In this document: positions 21,437 through 33,861 of the stretch, in pieces | Position numbering within the stretch: the stretch's first letter is position 1 | Layout: every line of letters begins with the position of its first letter | Assembly (NCBI GenBank): GCA_026210745.1 | Contig: CP110631.1 | Location: 682,001-746,000, forward strand | DNA from: Exobasidium rhododendri | Lineage: Eukaryota; Basidiomycota; Exobasidiomycetes; Exobasidiales; Exobasidiaceae | DNA: 64,000 nt | Direction of reading: 5' to 3' | Program-made: the position numbers and the translations under genes | Notes under the pieces: model-generated | Told to the model about the DNA's origin: nothing | Databases searched by the model: none | Seen by the model: only the letters and a program-made list of their open reading frames with translations

Positions 21437-22752
21437 ATGCCTTCGCATTCGCCCATTTACGACGCAACTGCCAAATTATTCGCACCCATCGCACCCTATG
21501 TTCCGGTAACAGTGCTTCGCTGGGAGCCAAATGTGACGCCTTTGAGCAACGCATACACTGCGGGTAGCTGCATCGCTGTCTACCTCCTGATCATCTTTTC
21601 GCTGCGTGCCTATTTGAGGAACATCAAAGCCAAAAGAAGCCCCTCCGAAAGAAAGGAAAAGAGTGTCGAAGTGGTGAAAGTCAAGGGAAAGAAGACGGCG
21701 AATGGACATGACGAGAAAGCTGTCTTGGTCAAGCCAAGGGAGAAGCCTGTGATTCCAGCAGCATACCTCAAGTATCCTTTCTTGATTCACAACATCCTTC
21801 TCAGTGCCGGAAGTGGCCTCTTATTGGCTTTGATGCTAGAAGAAGTCTATCCGATTTGGCGTAGGAATGGCGCCTTCTACTCGATCTGTGGAGAGGGCGC
21901 TTGGACGATGCGACTCGAAACATTCTACATCATCAATTACTACATGTAAGCTGAGATCAAGCTGGCTATATGTGCGGTAAGCCAAAGATCAATCGACTGA
22001 CTTGTAACGTACTTCCCCCTTCTTCAGCAAATACTGGGAATTAGTTGACACACTCTTCCTCGTCCTGAAAGAGAAGCCGTTGGGTACGTCCTCTGCTCTG
22101 TTGCTTTGCTTGGGGGTGATACTGACTCAAGAATACTGCTATCCTCCTCAGCTTTCTTGCACGTCTACCATCATTCGGCTACTGCTCTTCTTTGCTTCAC
22201 ACAACTGCATGGTAAGACTTCGGTATCGTGGGTTGTCATCTCCCTCAATTTGGCAGTTCACGTCTTGATGTGTGAGTCAGCGAGAGCATGTGCCTACTTT
22301 GTTAGTCCCTGCCTCACGAAGCTTCATCTCCCCTACGTACAGATGCGTACTATGCCTTGACAAGTATGGGTATTCGAGTACCCTGGAAGAAGGCTGTGAC
22401 GGTCGCTCAAATCACTCAATTCGTCATCGACCTATTTGTCGTCTTCTTTGCTTCTTATACTCACTGGGCCTACGGCAAGTGGAACATGAAGAGTTACACG
22501 AAAGGCGACTGCGCCGGAAAGGAGTACGCTGCTATCTCTGGGATGTGCGTGTTGAGTAGCTACCTCGTTCTCTTCATTTTGTGTGAGTAGAGACAGTGGG
22601 AGAGAAGCGTTGAAAATACCGGATGAAGAACTCACACACACGCCATCATTATTGCCCGTGCAGTCTACCAAAAGACGTATTTACAGAAGAAGGGAAGGCA
22701 ATTGCAGGATGCAGTCACTGGATCCAAGACTGTCAAGGGAAAGTCCGAGTGA
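21437..22752 (+). CDS. Very-long-chain fatty acid elongase (ELO family)
   Basis: Five exons (21437-21945, 22028-22083, 22152-22271, 22343-22582, 22664-22752) give 337 residues. The family box HVYHH (in [15 protein letters not shown]) and [38 protein letters not shown] and [14 protein letters not shown] are clear. ELO proteins are ER multi-pass enzymes that condense malonyl-CoA with acyl-CoA. The basic C-terminus ([14 protein letters not shown]) is consistent with ER retention. A hydrophilic Lys-rich loop lies at about residues 62-105. All four introns are needed to keep the frame. Confidence 0.95.
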
Positions 22753-23025
22753 AGAAGGCGTAGTGTCGATAAAGGGAAAGATGTCCCCAGCAAGGAGTCA
22801 AGGACGAAGAGTATGGTGGGGGGAAATATTAAAACGGGATAGCGGCACGCACTGAGCAACAGCAAATGAAGATAGACACAAGCACAAGCACAACTTTCTC
22901 GATACTCCTCATCGTCATGTGTCTGATCGATCGATCGACGACGACAATTTCTCTATTTTTGTTAAGTCTGCAACATTGAATTGTTAGAAAGAGTCTGTGA
23001 GAAAAGATAATACAATTCCTCCTCT

Positions 23026-24816
23026 TTATTCATCATCGATGTTGTGTTGTTCAATCACGTCGTCAATCTTGAGGACTGCTCGAACCAATTGCGTGGCCAA
23101 GACCAATTGTTGCCTCTTCGATACGAGCGGGTCAAAGACTCTGCATCGCTTCATATCATTATCACCCGTGCCCATGCAATCAATTCCTAGTTTGGGATCG
23201 TTTTCGTTGATCTGTCGACTCTTGACTTCCGCCAATGTCTCGATTGGACTGTATCCTGAGTTCTCTGCTAACGCCAAAGGAATGGCATCTAGTGCAGAAG
23301 CGAAACTCCTCATCGCATACTGTTCCAGTGTAGCAATTTCATCAGCTGCTTTGGCGACGGCGACAGAAGCGACGATTTCGGCTGCTCCACCCCCGTACAC
23401 GACTCGATTATCGACGACCAGATTACGGACAACGCAGATGGCATCGTGTAGTGCTCTCTTGGCTTCATCGATGATCATCTTGTTGGATCCACGGACAAAG
23501 ACAGTGACCGCTCTTGTGTTTGCACATTCTTCAATGATCAGCATCTTGTCTCTTGTTGTTCCGAACCCGACTTCACGCACAAGGCCTGCTCTGCCCAGTT
23601 TGTCCGGACTAAGATCTTCGAATCGAGGAACTATCTTTCCATTCGTAGCAATTGCAATCAATTCAATCTCTGGCCCACCAACCCATCGAACAGCAGGCAA
23701 GTCATGTTGGAGCAGCAGATGATTGGCTTCGTCATCGAAACCCCATTGGCAAATGACGAGATTCGCTCCGCAATCCTTCACCCGTCGAATCATGTCTTCG
23801 AATGTCTTCTTCTCGTACTCTTGCAGCTTCTTGTATTCTTCGACCGAGGTGATGTCCAGCTTGTGCTTTGTCTTGGGTCTCGGTGGTTCGAATGGACAGG
23901 TCAAGATCGCAATCTTTGCATCTCTGACCACACGAGGCATTTGAGAGTGGGAAAAGTCCTTGTCAATGACCACTCCTTTCACCAAAGTCGTATCCTCCAA
24001 CGACCCTCCCATCTTTCCATCCACCTTGATCAATTCGAAGTCTACATCTCGTCTTTCTAGGTCTGCCACTGAGAGGACTGCATCGACTGCAATTCGGGCA
24101 AATTGATCCGAAGCTTTGGAAACAATTTTGCTTCCAAGTGACGTCTTTGCTGTCTTCATCAATTCATCCTGTTCGTTGACTTCCTTGCCAAACTCTACCT
24201 TATCCGCCACCTTTTCTAGAGATTCTACAGCCACACTGCAAGCCCTCTCATATCCGTCTGCAATTCGAATGGGGTGAATGCCTCGATCTAAAAGCGATTC
24301 TGCTTGTTCCAACAGGGCACCAGCAAGAACCACAACGCCCGTCGTACCGTCTCCAATCTCATCATCCTGACTAGAAGAGAGCTGTACCATTAGACGAGCA
24401 ATCTGACTCTCTAGTTCCATATTCTGCATGATCGTGGCACCATCATTGGTCACTTGAATATCTCCGTCTAAAATTTACTGGTACTGTCAGAAACTCAAAG
24501 CATCGCTAGTAGATCACACGCAACAAGCTTCCAAACGCACCTGGGCTAATCAAGATCTTGTCCAGTCCCCTCGGACCCAGCGATGTCCTCACAATCTGCG
24601 CCACTGTCCTCGCAGCCTGTCGGATAGGAAGAAGTAAGAAGAGAGGGAGGTAATTAGCATCTCATCCAAGGCAGCATCCCACCAATGTCTACGCACAGAG
24701 ATATGATTTTTGAGAGCCTGTATGCCCTGTGCTCTTGTCTTCTTTCCCTGTTCTCTGACGACAATGAAGGGGTTGCCGTACTCATCCTGAGCATAGGCTA
24801 CTTGTGGTTGAGCCAT
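23026..24816 (-). CDS. CCT5: Chaperonin CCT/TRiC subunit epsilon
   Basis: Exons 24816-24697, 24616-24541 and 24467-23026 give 545 residues, the expected size. Group II chaperonin blocks are [30 protein letters not shown] and [19 protein letters not shown]. The start [22 protein letters not shown] and the apical sequence [14 protein letters not shown] are specific to the epsilon subunit. CCT folds actin and tubulin in the cytosol. It is divergent with ARP3. The convergent gap to the elongase is 273 bp. Confidence 0.97.
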
Positions 24817-25104
24817 GATAGCACTATACCTTTCTTCGACGAAAAGAAGCAAGAAGAACCAAAAGAAAGTTATTGTGCTTTAGAGTCAGTCGCGCTTTAA
24901 TTTCCCTCGATGGAAGGGCAACAGATTCCCCCACGTGGCCCGGGGCCCAAGGCGACCAAAGGGCTTCCTTCACGCACTTACCACACGTCACTGATCTCCC
25001 TGTACGAGCGACGCACTGTACAGTGAGTCTCTCAGACACAGAGACACCGACAGCCAGGCCCCTGCTCTCATCGACAGATCCAGAGAAGAGACAGATCGAC
25101 CAGC

Positions 25105-25151
25105 ATGTCACATTCCAATGTGATCATCATGTGAGTGTCTTCTTTGGAAGT

Positions 25152-25200
<49 letters not shown>

Positions 25201-26609
25201 TTGCAGGATTTCAGTCGTGGCAGAATGCTGAATACTCCCCCTCTCGTGCCTGCGGAACAGTGACAATGGTACCGGATATACGAAGGCAGGCTGGGCAGGC
25301 AATTCAGATCCCTCGTATGTATTTCCCACTGCCATAGCAACTAGAAGTTTAGCTGGTGGTAGTTCCAACGCCGGTGCAAGGCCAAGTGTGCCGTCGAAAC
25401 CGGGTGGTCTTTCGACAGGCTCTAATCTAGCATCAAAGAGGGGAATCGAGGACTTGGATTTCTTCATTGGAGATGAAGCAATCGCCAACTCAAAGACGTA
25501 TCAGGTCGAACAACCGATAAAGCATGGATTAGTAGAGAATTGGGATCTGATGGAAAGATTCTGGGAGCAGTGCTTCTTCAAATATTTGCGAGCCGAGCCA
25601 GAGGAGCACTATACGATGCTGGTGAGTCGGCTACTTTCACTTCCTGCCAAGATTGTGCTGACCACAATCTACTTTATAACAGACTGAGCCACCGCTTAAT
25701 CCGCCGGAGAATCGAGAACAGACTGCCGAGATTATGTTCGAAAGTTTTAACGTGAAGGGGCTATACATTGCAGTCCAGGCGGTTCTTGCGCTGGCTGCCA
25801 GTTGGACAAGCAACAAGGTGACCGATAGAACATTGACAGGTACAGTCATTGACAGTGGAGATGGTGTCACACACGTTATCCCTGTCGCGGAAGGGTATGT
25901 CATTGCAAGCGCCATCAAGCATATCCCTCTGGCAGGCAGAGACATCACCTACTTTGTGCAACAACTACTACGTGATCGAAACGAGACAGCCAACATTCCC
26001 CCGGAAGATTCTAGAAAGGTGGCAGAACACATCAAGGAAAACTACGGATACACTTGCCAGTCTGTGCTGAAGGAATTTCGACGATATGATGCCGATCCTG
26101 TCAAATATTTCGAAAAGTACACTGGGACACACAGCGTGACTGGTAGGAAGTATGAAGTCGACATTGGGTACGAGCGTTTCTTGAGTGGAGAGTTGCTCTT
26201 TCAACCTGAACTCTTCTCGTCCGAATTCTTGACACCTCTGCCAGAAGTTGTCGACACAGTCATTCAACAGTCACCACTAGACGTCCGAAGAGGCTTGTAT
26301 TCGAATATCGTCCTGTCTGGTGGATCGACGATGATGCCTCATTTCGGCCAAAGACTGCGAAAAGACCTTCGAGAGATTGTCGATCGTCGAATCGCAGCAT
26401 CAGAAGCGGCTAGTGGAACGGGCACTCGATCGTCCGGTCTGGACGTCAATGTCATCAGTCATTCGAAGCAGAGATATGCCGTCTTCCATGGAGCAAGCCT
26501 GCTCGGTTCCCTCCCTACCTTTCCCTCCTTTTGCTTCTCAAAGGCCGACTACGAAGAGCATGGCCCAGGTATCGTTCGACGCTTCAGCGTGTTCGGTACT
26601 TCAAGCTGA
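25105..26609 (+). CDS. ARP3: Actin-related protein 3 (Arp2/3 complex)
   Basis: Exons 25105-25130, 25261-25621 and 25683-26609 give 437 residues. The actin-fold phosphate loop [18 protein letters not shown] is rebuilt across the first splice. [42 protein letters not shown]-like [12 protein letters not shown], and the C-terminal [20 protein letters not shown] with [16 protein letters not shown] are diagnostic of Arp3. It nucleates branched actin with Arp2 and ARPC subunits. A Ser/Gly/Pro-rich insertion lies at residues 35-62. Intron 1 contains a (CAG)15 run. Confidence 0.97.
25154..25199 (+). repeat. (CAG)15 microsatellite in ARP3 intron 1
   Basis: Fifteen uninterrupted CAG units plus one base lie inside the 130-nt first intron of ARP3. 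The run adds many AG dinucleotides between the donor at 25131 and the acceptor at 25259-25260. On the other strand the same run reads as CTG repeats. Confidence 0.95.
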
Positions 26610-27065
26610 GTGGTGCACTCCACCGATGTGCCATGTAGAACTTCAGATCTCGAGAGCAATACAATTATGGCTAAAAAGAGGAATATTGATTGCATATGGA
26701 AAAGAAGATAAGATGGGGAAGACGATAGTGCTCTCATGTGCATGTACTGATGAGAGAACGGGGGAGGAAAAGGGGGGGCGGGGGAGTGTGAGTAAGACTG
26801 CTATCGTCGATAGCAGATCTGCGTGGTGAATCCTCCGGAAGAATTTGAGAAGTGGTGGAGTGTCACGACGAGAGAACGAAGGTAGCAAGGGTGGTCTGGC
26901 GCTTCTTCGGTGCTAGGACCTTGAATCTCCTTTTCACTCGAACATTGTTCTCTGAACACGTTTGGGAACGTTCTAAGGTGAGGAAAGGGAGTCATCTCGT
27001 GTTAGAGGGAGCAGGCCGCCCTTTTGGTGCTGACGACTGAGTGTTGGACTTGCAAAGAGACCTTC
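26610..27065. other. Convergent intergenic region
   Basis: A 456-bp spacer lies between the stop codons of ARP3 (+) and the 922-aa protein (-). A G-rich tract lies at 26759-26786. No gene was seen. Confidence 0.5.
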
Positions 27066-29911
27066 TCAACGATCCCGCGCAAATAGCGGAGAAGGGTTCG
27101 AGTACGTTGAGTCTGGACTTGTGACTGCTGACAAGGTGCGTGATGCGGTTGCGAGGGAGGGTGGCAATATCCTTGTTGATACACTGCTTGGCGAGGCCGG
27201 ACGACGCCAGATCGGAGGAGCAGGCAGCGGTGGAGGCGAAGCAGGGTAGGAAGAAAACAAGCGGGCCGGCGACAGGCTCTCTTCCTCCTTCAGCGCTTCA
27301 ATCTCCGGTGGCGTCAATTTCTCCCACTTTCCATTCTGTCTCCTCCATGTCCTTTTTCTGCTCAACGGTGATCCGATCGTCGGTGCAGCAAGAGTATTTG
27401 ACGCTCTCCGAGAATTGTCTGGGCGATGGACGCTCTTTGCAATCAGATTGTTCAGGGCAGAGTCGATTTCGGACTCCACGTCCCTCTTGCTGTCCCACCT
27501 CGCCTCCCCAATCGAACAGAGTGCTGATGCGAGGGAGTCGGATCGTGTGAAGTCTACAAAGACCTCCTCGACGACTTCTGCGACGTTTGCTTCCACCCCC
27601 CGTGGCTCCTCGATGTCAGTACACACCTTGTCGAGCCCATCCTTTCTCGTTCGAGTACGTGTCAGTGTTCGACTATCGACAGCAGGCGCAAAAGTCTTCT
27701 TCGGTTTGCCTTCGCCTTTCTTGTCGTCCTCCTCCTCCTCTCCAAAGTTGACCGCCGCAGTGTATTTTGTCGATCGAGAGCTCTTTGCACTTTGCGATCG
27801 CTGCGCTTTCTTTCGAGGCTGCGCTATTGGTGATCTACTATGCACCTCTATCGGACCTTCATGGCTGGGGGCACTCTTCGCTGCGGAGGACTTGTTTCTT
27901 CGAACGGCATTGTCTCCGTGATCTGCTGCATTCCTGCTAGGCATTGATGGAGTGCGAGACGTCCTCTTTGTCGGCGATGTCACCTCCATACCCTCTCCAT
28001 CACTCATTTCGTCCTCATCATTGTCGACTGTCCCCGTCGACCGGTGAGTCGCATACTGCACAAAGGAAGTACTGTCGTTCTCACGAAGCGTCTGATCTGT
28101 GTCCAAGTCCTCCTTGCGAGAAGACAGTGTTCGAGCTCGAATGGCTGGACTGTCTCCCAGAGATGACGGTTGCCGAAACGACAGAATGGACGGTGGAGCA
28201 TGCCGAGGGGTGGAGCACAAAGGAGAATCACTTTCATCGACAGCAACTTCTTCATCAACAAGGGTGTACTTCTTTCCCACCACCGAGGAAGGGGGAAGGT
28301 ATTGGGGCTCGTCAAGAGAGCACTTTGTACCATCACTATGAACGTGTCCTGTGTATGCATAGTCGTTCACCTTCTTCTCTTCCCGCTCCCCTAACTCGCC
28401 TTGCAGCCTCTCGTGCTCTTCTCTCTCAGCTCCATCCGCTAAGCTGTAGCTGCTCTTTCCTCTGAATGATGTGAAGATGTCCTTGACACTGTTCAACGCT
28501 GTTTTGCTCGCAGAAGAGGAGAGCACTTTGATGCTATTGGGAGGGGCTTTTAGTGCTGGGGGACTATCACAGTCTCCTTCTCCCTGCTGTCGTCGACTAG
28601 AGACCGGCACCTTACTCTTGCGAAGAGCAGAACGGGGCTCAATGATGAGAGCTCCTTCTGACTCTAGTTGTGGTGGAAGCAAGAGACCCGACGGAGTGTG
28701 TGACAAAGCGTTGCTCGAGATTGGCATGCGAGTCCATAGGTTGCGGCTGGAGGCTCCTGCTATCATTTGTCGACGCTGCTGTACATTCGGGGTAGAGCCG
28801 TCATAACCCCAGCCCACATTTCCCTGCAACAGTGATCACGATGAACAGGATCAGCTTCACTTACTCTCCACTAAATGATGGGGACTACTACGACACTCAC
28901 AGTGATGCGTGACTTGACCCTGTCCCATGTTCCTCGCAACGTTGCCCTCATCCAAGGATCGTCCCCCACATTATCGGGAGTACCCAGATCGACCGGAGGG
29001 ACCACAGGAGTCGACTCAGGCTCAGCATTGTTCCCCTGCTGGTACTTTCTCCTCAACTTCACCCTCAGCCAGTGATTGGCTTTCACCTTGACACTGTACC
29101 TCGACTGCTCGATTCGACTGGACGGCGGTACTGACCTACCCTTTTCAACGCCCGCCAGATGGATTCCTATGTATTGTAGCGGTCCCTTGAATTCATCCTC
29201 CGACTCTGTCTCCAAGTCGTCGCTGTCATTTCGTCTTTCGCTAGATATAATTCTTTGCTTTTCGAAACTAGCATCAAAGCTGACATTCTCGCCCCATCCA
29301 TTCTGCTCCCATTGTCGTCTGATCTCTTCGATCCTCTGTTCCTTCTGCTCTCGAATGAGCTGTCTTTCCTGCCTTGTTCGACGTCGCAAAGCTCGCTCTT
29401 TCGAGTAGGTGATTCTGCCCCAAATCTTTCCGCCGACTGCCAGTAACAGCACCAAGCCGACGACGACAAAGAGGGGGATGAGATACGTGATGTGGAAGTG
29501 CATACCCCCATTGCTCTCGGTGACGCTTTCGGATGTTGGTAGGACAATTGTTGGAGATGCTGCAGAAGAAGATGTCCCAGCAACACTTGCCAGAGTCGTT
29601 TCAGACATCGCTGGAGTCATCATGATAGAGCTACTGGTTGATGAAACAATCGCTGCAGTGGCCGTGTCGAGGTCCTCCACTATAAGCGAACTCGCATCGA
29701 GGCTGGAGTAAATCTGACCTGCTTCGTCCACAGCCGAAACACTCGCTTTTACCGGGTTGTACAAGCCGTCGTCGTAGCCCATGCTATCGAGTCCGACGGT
29801 GCTACTACTCGGCAGTTGCCGTCGTTGTCTCGCTGCTGACTTTACTACATAATCATCGACTTTTCTGACAGTAGGAGCCGCTGCTGCTGCTGTCGCCTTG
29901 CCGACGTGCAT
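27066..29911 (-). CDS. Large single-pass membrane protein, unrecognised
   Basis: Exons 29911-28901 and 28823-27066 give 922 residues. The splice (GTGAGT donor, TTGCAG acceptor) joins RVKSRIT to GNVGWGYDGST. One membrane helix lies at about residues 142-162 (YLIPLFVVVGLVLLLAVGG). It is preceded by a Ser/Thr-rich, potentially O-glycosylated segment and followed by a basic juxtamembrane helix (RALRRRTRQERQLIREQ). The 750-residue tail is disordered, Ser/Arg/Pro-rich, with acidic patches and many RxxS/SP sites. The layout resembles a type I-like fungal cell-surface sensor or bud-site protein without a cleavable signal peptide. No named domain was recognised, so function is not assigned. Confidence 0.75.
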
Positions 29912-30513
29912 GGCTGTCGTGTAGTGTTCACTTGGGGTGTGTGTGAGATTAATCCTCTCTGCGTCTTCTCCTCGTCGTGCCCTCGTTAGAATATAGTACT
30001 AGTATTGATTTACTACAGACGCTGAAGTAATTCCTGCGAATAAAAGCAGTCAGCGAGAGCAGATGAGCTTGCAAATGGGTGGAAAGTGATCAAGACAAGT
30101 CATGAGGCTCGATTTGATCCTTTTCCTCTGCCCGTCAGACACATTCGCTTCTCAGAAAGGAGTCACCACCCGTTTCGGTGGTCTGCATTATGACATGTGC
30201 TATATTCTCCTAATTCCCTTACCTTTCTCTGTGCAAAGCTGCATTCGAGCATGTTTATCGTGAGCCTGTTAGATCACACTCGAGGCAGCACATTCCATTG
30301 CGCAGGCTCGCTCGCTTAAATTAGATCCTGCTGTTGACCACCACATCGTTTGCTATCGGCGGGAAGCGAGAATGCAACTGCAGGCCCAAGCGCGAGTGCG
30401 CGTCTACGATGGAAGACCGACCGAAGGTCCTGGCACGTCTGTCAAAAGAGGTTGTGATTGGAGGTTGTGCTATAGGTACAAATGGAATGGCAGTGCTTCG
30501 AGTCCTCTCCGCT
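29912..30513. other. Intergenic, no gene seen
   Basis: A 602-bp spacer holds the promoter of the 922-aa protein and the 3' flank of RNA14; both genes are on the minus strand. Open frames here lack coding character. Confidence 0.45.
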
Positions 30514-33500
30514 CAATGCCTTCTGCCTCGACCGGCTTCCGAGATGAGAAAAATTAGGTGGTCAGCTATCGAGCATGCCTGACACTATCAAGGGGGTTCA
30601 CGATTCACTCACCTCGTCTACGTCCTCCTCGAGCCTGTCCTCCCCCACCAAAGCTGCCGGTATTGTTGGGAGGACCCGCTTTGCTAAAGTCATACAAGGG
30701 CAGATTCGATCGAAGTAAGGATTCGATGATGTCCTCTGCTGGAAAGCGAGGGCCATCAAACGAGGCAGTACTAGGCAGGCAATCCAAGAAGTACATGACG
30801 CCATCAGGAATCTCGATGTATGCTGGCGGGGGTGGGGCCTGGTTGATGGGCGGTGCAGAGGGCGGTGGCTCTCCTCTCGGTGGTGGGACGAATCGAGCAG
30901 GTGGACTGACACTTCTCTTCACTCCTCTTGGTGGAGGCACTGTTCTAGGACCAGACGGGATAGGCGATGCTGCATCTCGACCACCAAATCGAGCCCTCTT
31001 GATGGGAGGCTGCTGATCTTCTTCTCCCATTCCCGCCTGATTGTTGGTCTGGTTGAAAGCAGGGAAGGATCTTCCAGAAGGGCCGGTGGGAACATTTGCC
31101 ATGGACGAGCCAGCCGCTTCTTCGGCAATCTCCCTCGAGGCTGCTACTGCTCTTTCTGCTGCACTTGCACCTCCGATCACAGTTCGAAGTCCCAAGTCTC
31201 GCGGTCCTACGACGTCAAGATCCATGTAGCTATTCCTATCGACGAGTCGCTTCACCGGTGTTTCGGTCGGATATACTTGAGACAACCTTTCATCGATCTT
31301 GGCGATAGAAGCTCCATCTCCAAAGCTGTACTCGTACTCTGACCACCGATCCCAAATCGGTCTTGCACGTTCAGGAGTGAAGGTGTTGACCGTCCTTTCG
31401 AACAAAGCCCTAGCGTTGTTGTCGTCATTGATGCTCAGTAAGAATTCAAGGTATCGAACAACAAAAGCCTCATCGTCCCCATAGTTTTTCAGGGCCAATT
31501 CAAACACCTTTGTAGCCACTGCGACCTCCTTGGAACAGTGATACTCCATCAGAGCATTCGCTTCAAATATTTGCCAAGTGCAGTGTTTGCTCTTTCTTGC
31601 TCTGGCAAAGATTGCTCTAGACGGCCTCTGGCCCTCTTGCCTTCGAGTGAAGTGCATATATTTGATCCAGACAAGGCTTGCATGCTCCTTCATCTCCTCC
31701 ACCTTCGGTCGAACTTTTTCTCTTTCCAGCTCTCTCCGGCTCTCCCATTCTTCCTCCATCTTTCGCAGCTCTTCTCTCTCCTCCCCGACTACTACATCTG
31801 CTGCCCCTTCATCCCTCCTCCTTGCCGACGCCTCTGCTTTGATCTGCTCTCCCTCTTCGTCGATGACCCGAATGGCTTCGTCCAGATTGACGTTCATCGC
31901 ATCGATCTGAGAGTAGGCCCAGTCGACCAATGCATTGAACACTTCAGCACAGTCCTTTACCTCCGAGCGGGCTTCAGCTTGCTCAATGTACGCAAAATGA
32001 AGTAGGAAGCTGCCAGTACATGCGTCCATGCCGTTCTTCAACCAGATAGCGGCTTCTTCCAGCCTAGCGGATCGCTTACAGTAGCTCGCAGCCATGTACC
32101 AAATTTCTGGAAAGAAACGAAGATGCATGGTAGCCTTCCGGTACGCCATCGTGATACGACTCTGAAGGATCTGCGCGTCTTCCAATTGAAGCGGGTCGCT
32201 CTCTTCCCACAAGAGATACTTCTTCCACGCTTCGACTTGACTGCGATCTCTTGCAATCGTTAGAGGAGACAGAATTGGTGAAAGACTAGGAGGCGCCGCC
32301 CAAGAGGGGACTTTCGGAACCAGCGGTCGATACAATCCATCCGTGAGCGTCTTCATCTCTCTGAATACTGTCCTGGCCGTCATGTATGCCGGTGAGCGCT
32401 CAGCGAGGAACTTCTTTGCAGTAACACGATTCAGGCCATTCTCGTACGCATCGTACTCCCTCCAAATAAATTCAATATTCGCCAAAGGAACAGTGACAGC
32501 TCGCTGGTAAGCTCTGCGGATGTCATCCATCTTTTGACCTGCTTGCCATTGATTGTTCGTCTCTCTTTCCTTGAGAAGGGCAAGGTACTCCTTCCAGACT
32601 TCCCCGGCATCTCGGCTTTGGCCAATGAAACGTAGCGCAAAATCATACGCTCCTTCGATCAGCTTACGGACCTTTTCCCTTTCGCTGTCTTCTCCGTTGA
32701 CCGGACCTTTGGAAAGAGGAGGCAGGGGATTCACTCGGCGTGTGTAAGACAAGTAGAAGCGCCACAGCTCAGTCGAAGGGGTCGATCGCAGACATCGTGT
32801 AAAGATAGACTCGACGTTTTGGAACTCGGAATTAGCCAATTCTATAGCGGCGTAGTCTTGCCATTGTCGAGCCTGGATCGACGAGAGAGAGAAGAAAGGT
32901 ATGTTAGCGCCTATCTGGGCGTCTCACGACATCGCCGCATAGCCTTGCTCTTCCTTACCGCATTGGGAAAGACTTTGAAGAAGTCCTCGTAGACCAGTCT
33001 TATTTCCTGTAGATCCGCTCGGATGCTGGTGTCATTGATCAGAGCAAGCCATGCCTCTCCGTCTCGTCTATCCGTCTCTATCCGTCTTTTGAGAGAATTA
33101 CGATACTCTTCAGGGTCGTACACGTTTGCTTTCGATTGCGCAGAACCGCTACTCTTCGAGAAAGAGTCAAATGTCTGTTTGAGAAAGGTTGTCGCTGCCT
33201 CGTCGTTGGTGGCATTGGAAGATGGCGCAATAGGAGGAGCGGCAGGTGCTTCTGCAGGGGCAGGAATTATGCTTTCCGACTTGATCGCAGTCGTGCCTGT
33301 TACTGATTCAAGATGATCGACTGGTGGTGTGGCAAAATCGTCGCTTTCTTCGTTCATGTCTACCTCTCCATCGTCAGCCAGCTGCTCCGTCTTGATTTGC
33401 GATAATGTAGATTGATTATCGTCCGCTGTCGAATGAATCTCCTCGAGCGGTACGTTTGTCGTTTCGACGATGGTGGATATAGAGGCTGGCTCTGACACTG

Positions 33501-33861
33501 TATGCGCCTCTATCAAAGCCGGTTCGACGATATGCGCTGGTTCAGGTTCAGATTCAGGTGCAGAAGTGGGGACAACCTCCTCGTCTGCGACAATCCCTTG
33601 TACCTGTTCGTCTGCGGTGGCTTCATCTATCGCGCTCGTAACTACACTCTCGGGATCAATCACTGTGACAGGGACAGAGGATATCTGCCCCTCGGTCTGT
33701 ATCTCGGCAGGTGATGCATCTATGATCGCTTTCCCTGCTCCTTCTTCTGCTGTAATGCTAGTAGAAGGGGCGGCATCCATCACGCTTTCTCTTGCTTCAA
33801 CATTCAACAATTCATTGCCATTTGAAAGGGGAGCATCTACTGCCGAAGCATCGATCTCCAT
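30514..33861 (-). CDS. RNA14: mRNA 3'-end processing factor RNA14 (CstF-77)
   Basis: Exons 33861-32959, 32872-30613 and a proposed short exon 30536-30514 give 1061 residues. After about 215 disordered acidic residues come HAT (half-a-TPR) repeats: VYDPEEYRNSLKRRIETDRR, LVYEDFFKVFPNAARQWQDY (across splice 1), ANSEFQNVESIFTRCLRSTP, ELWRFYLSYTRRVNP and the Suf-domain region KHCTWQIFEANALMEYHCSK. The protein scaffolds cleavage factor IA for polyadenylation in the nucleus. The C-terminus has a Pro-rich monkeytail-like region and an RGG end. If the last intron is not used, translation stops at 30605 instead. Confidence 0.93.
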
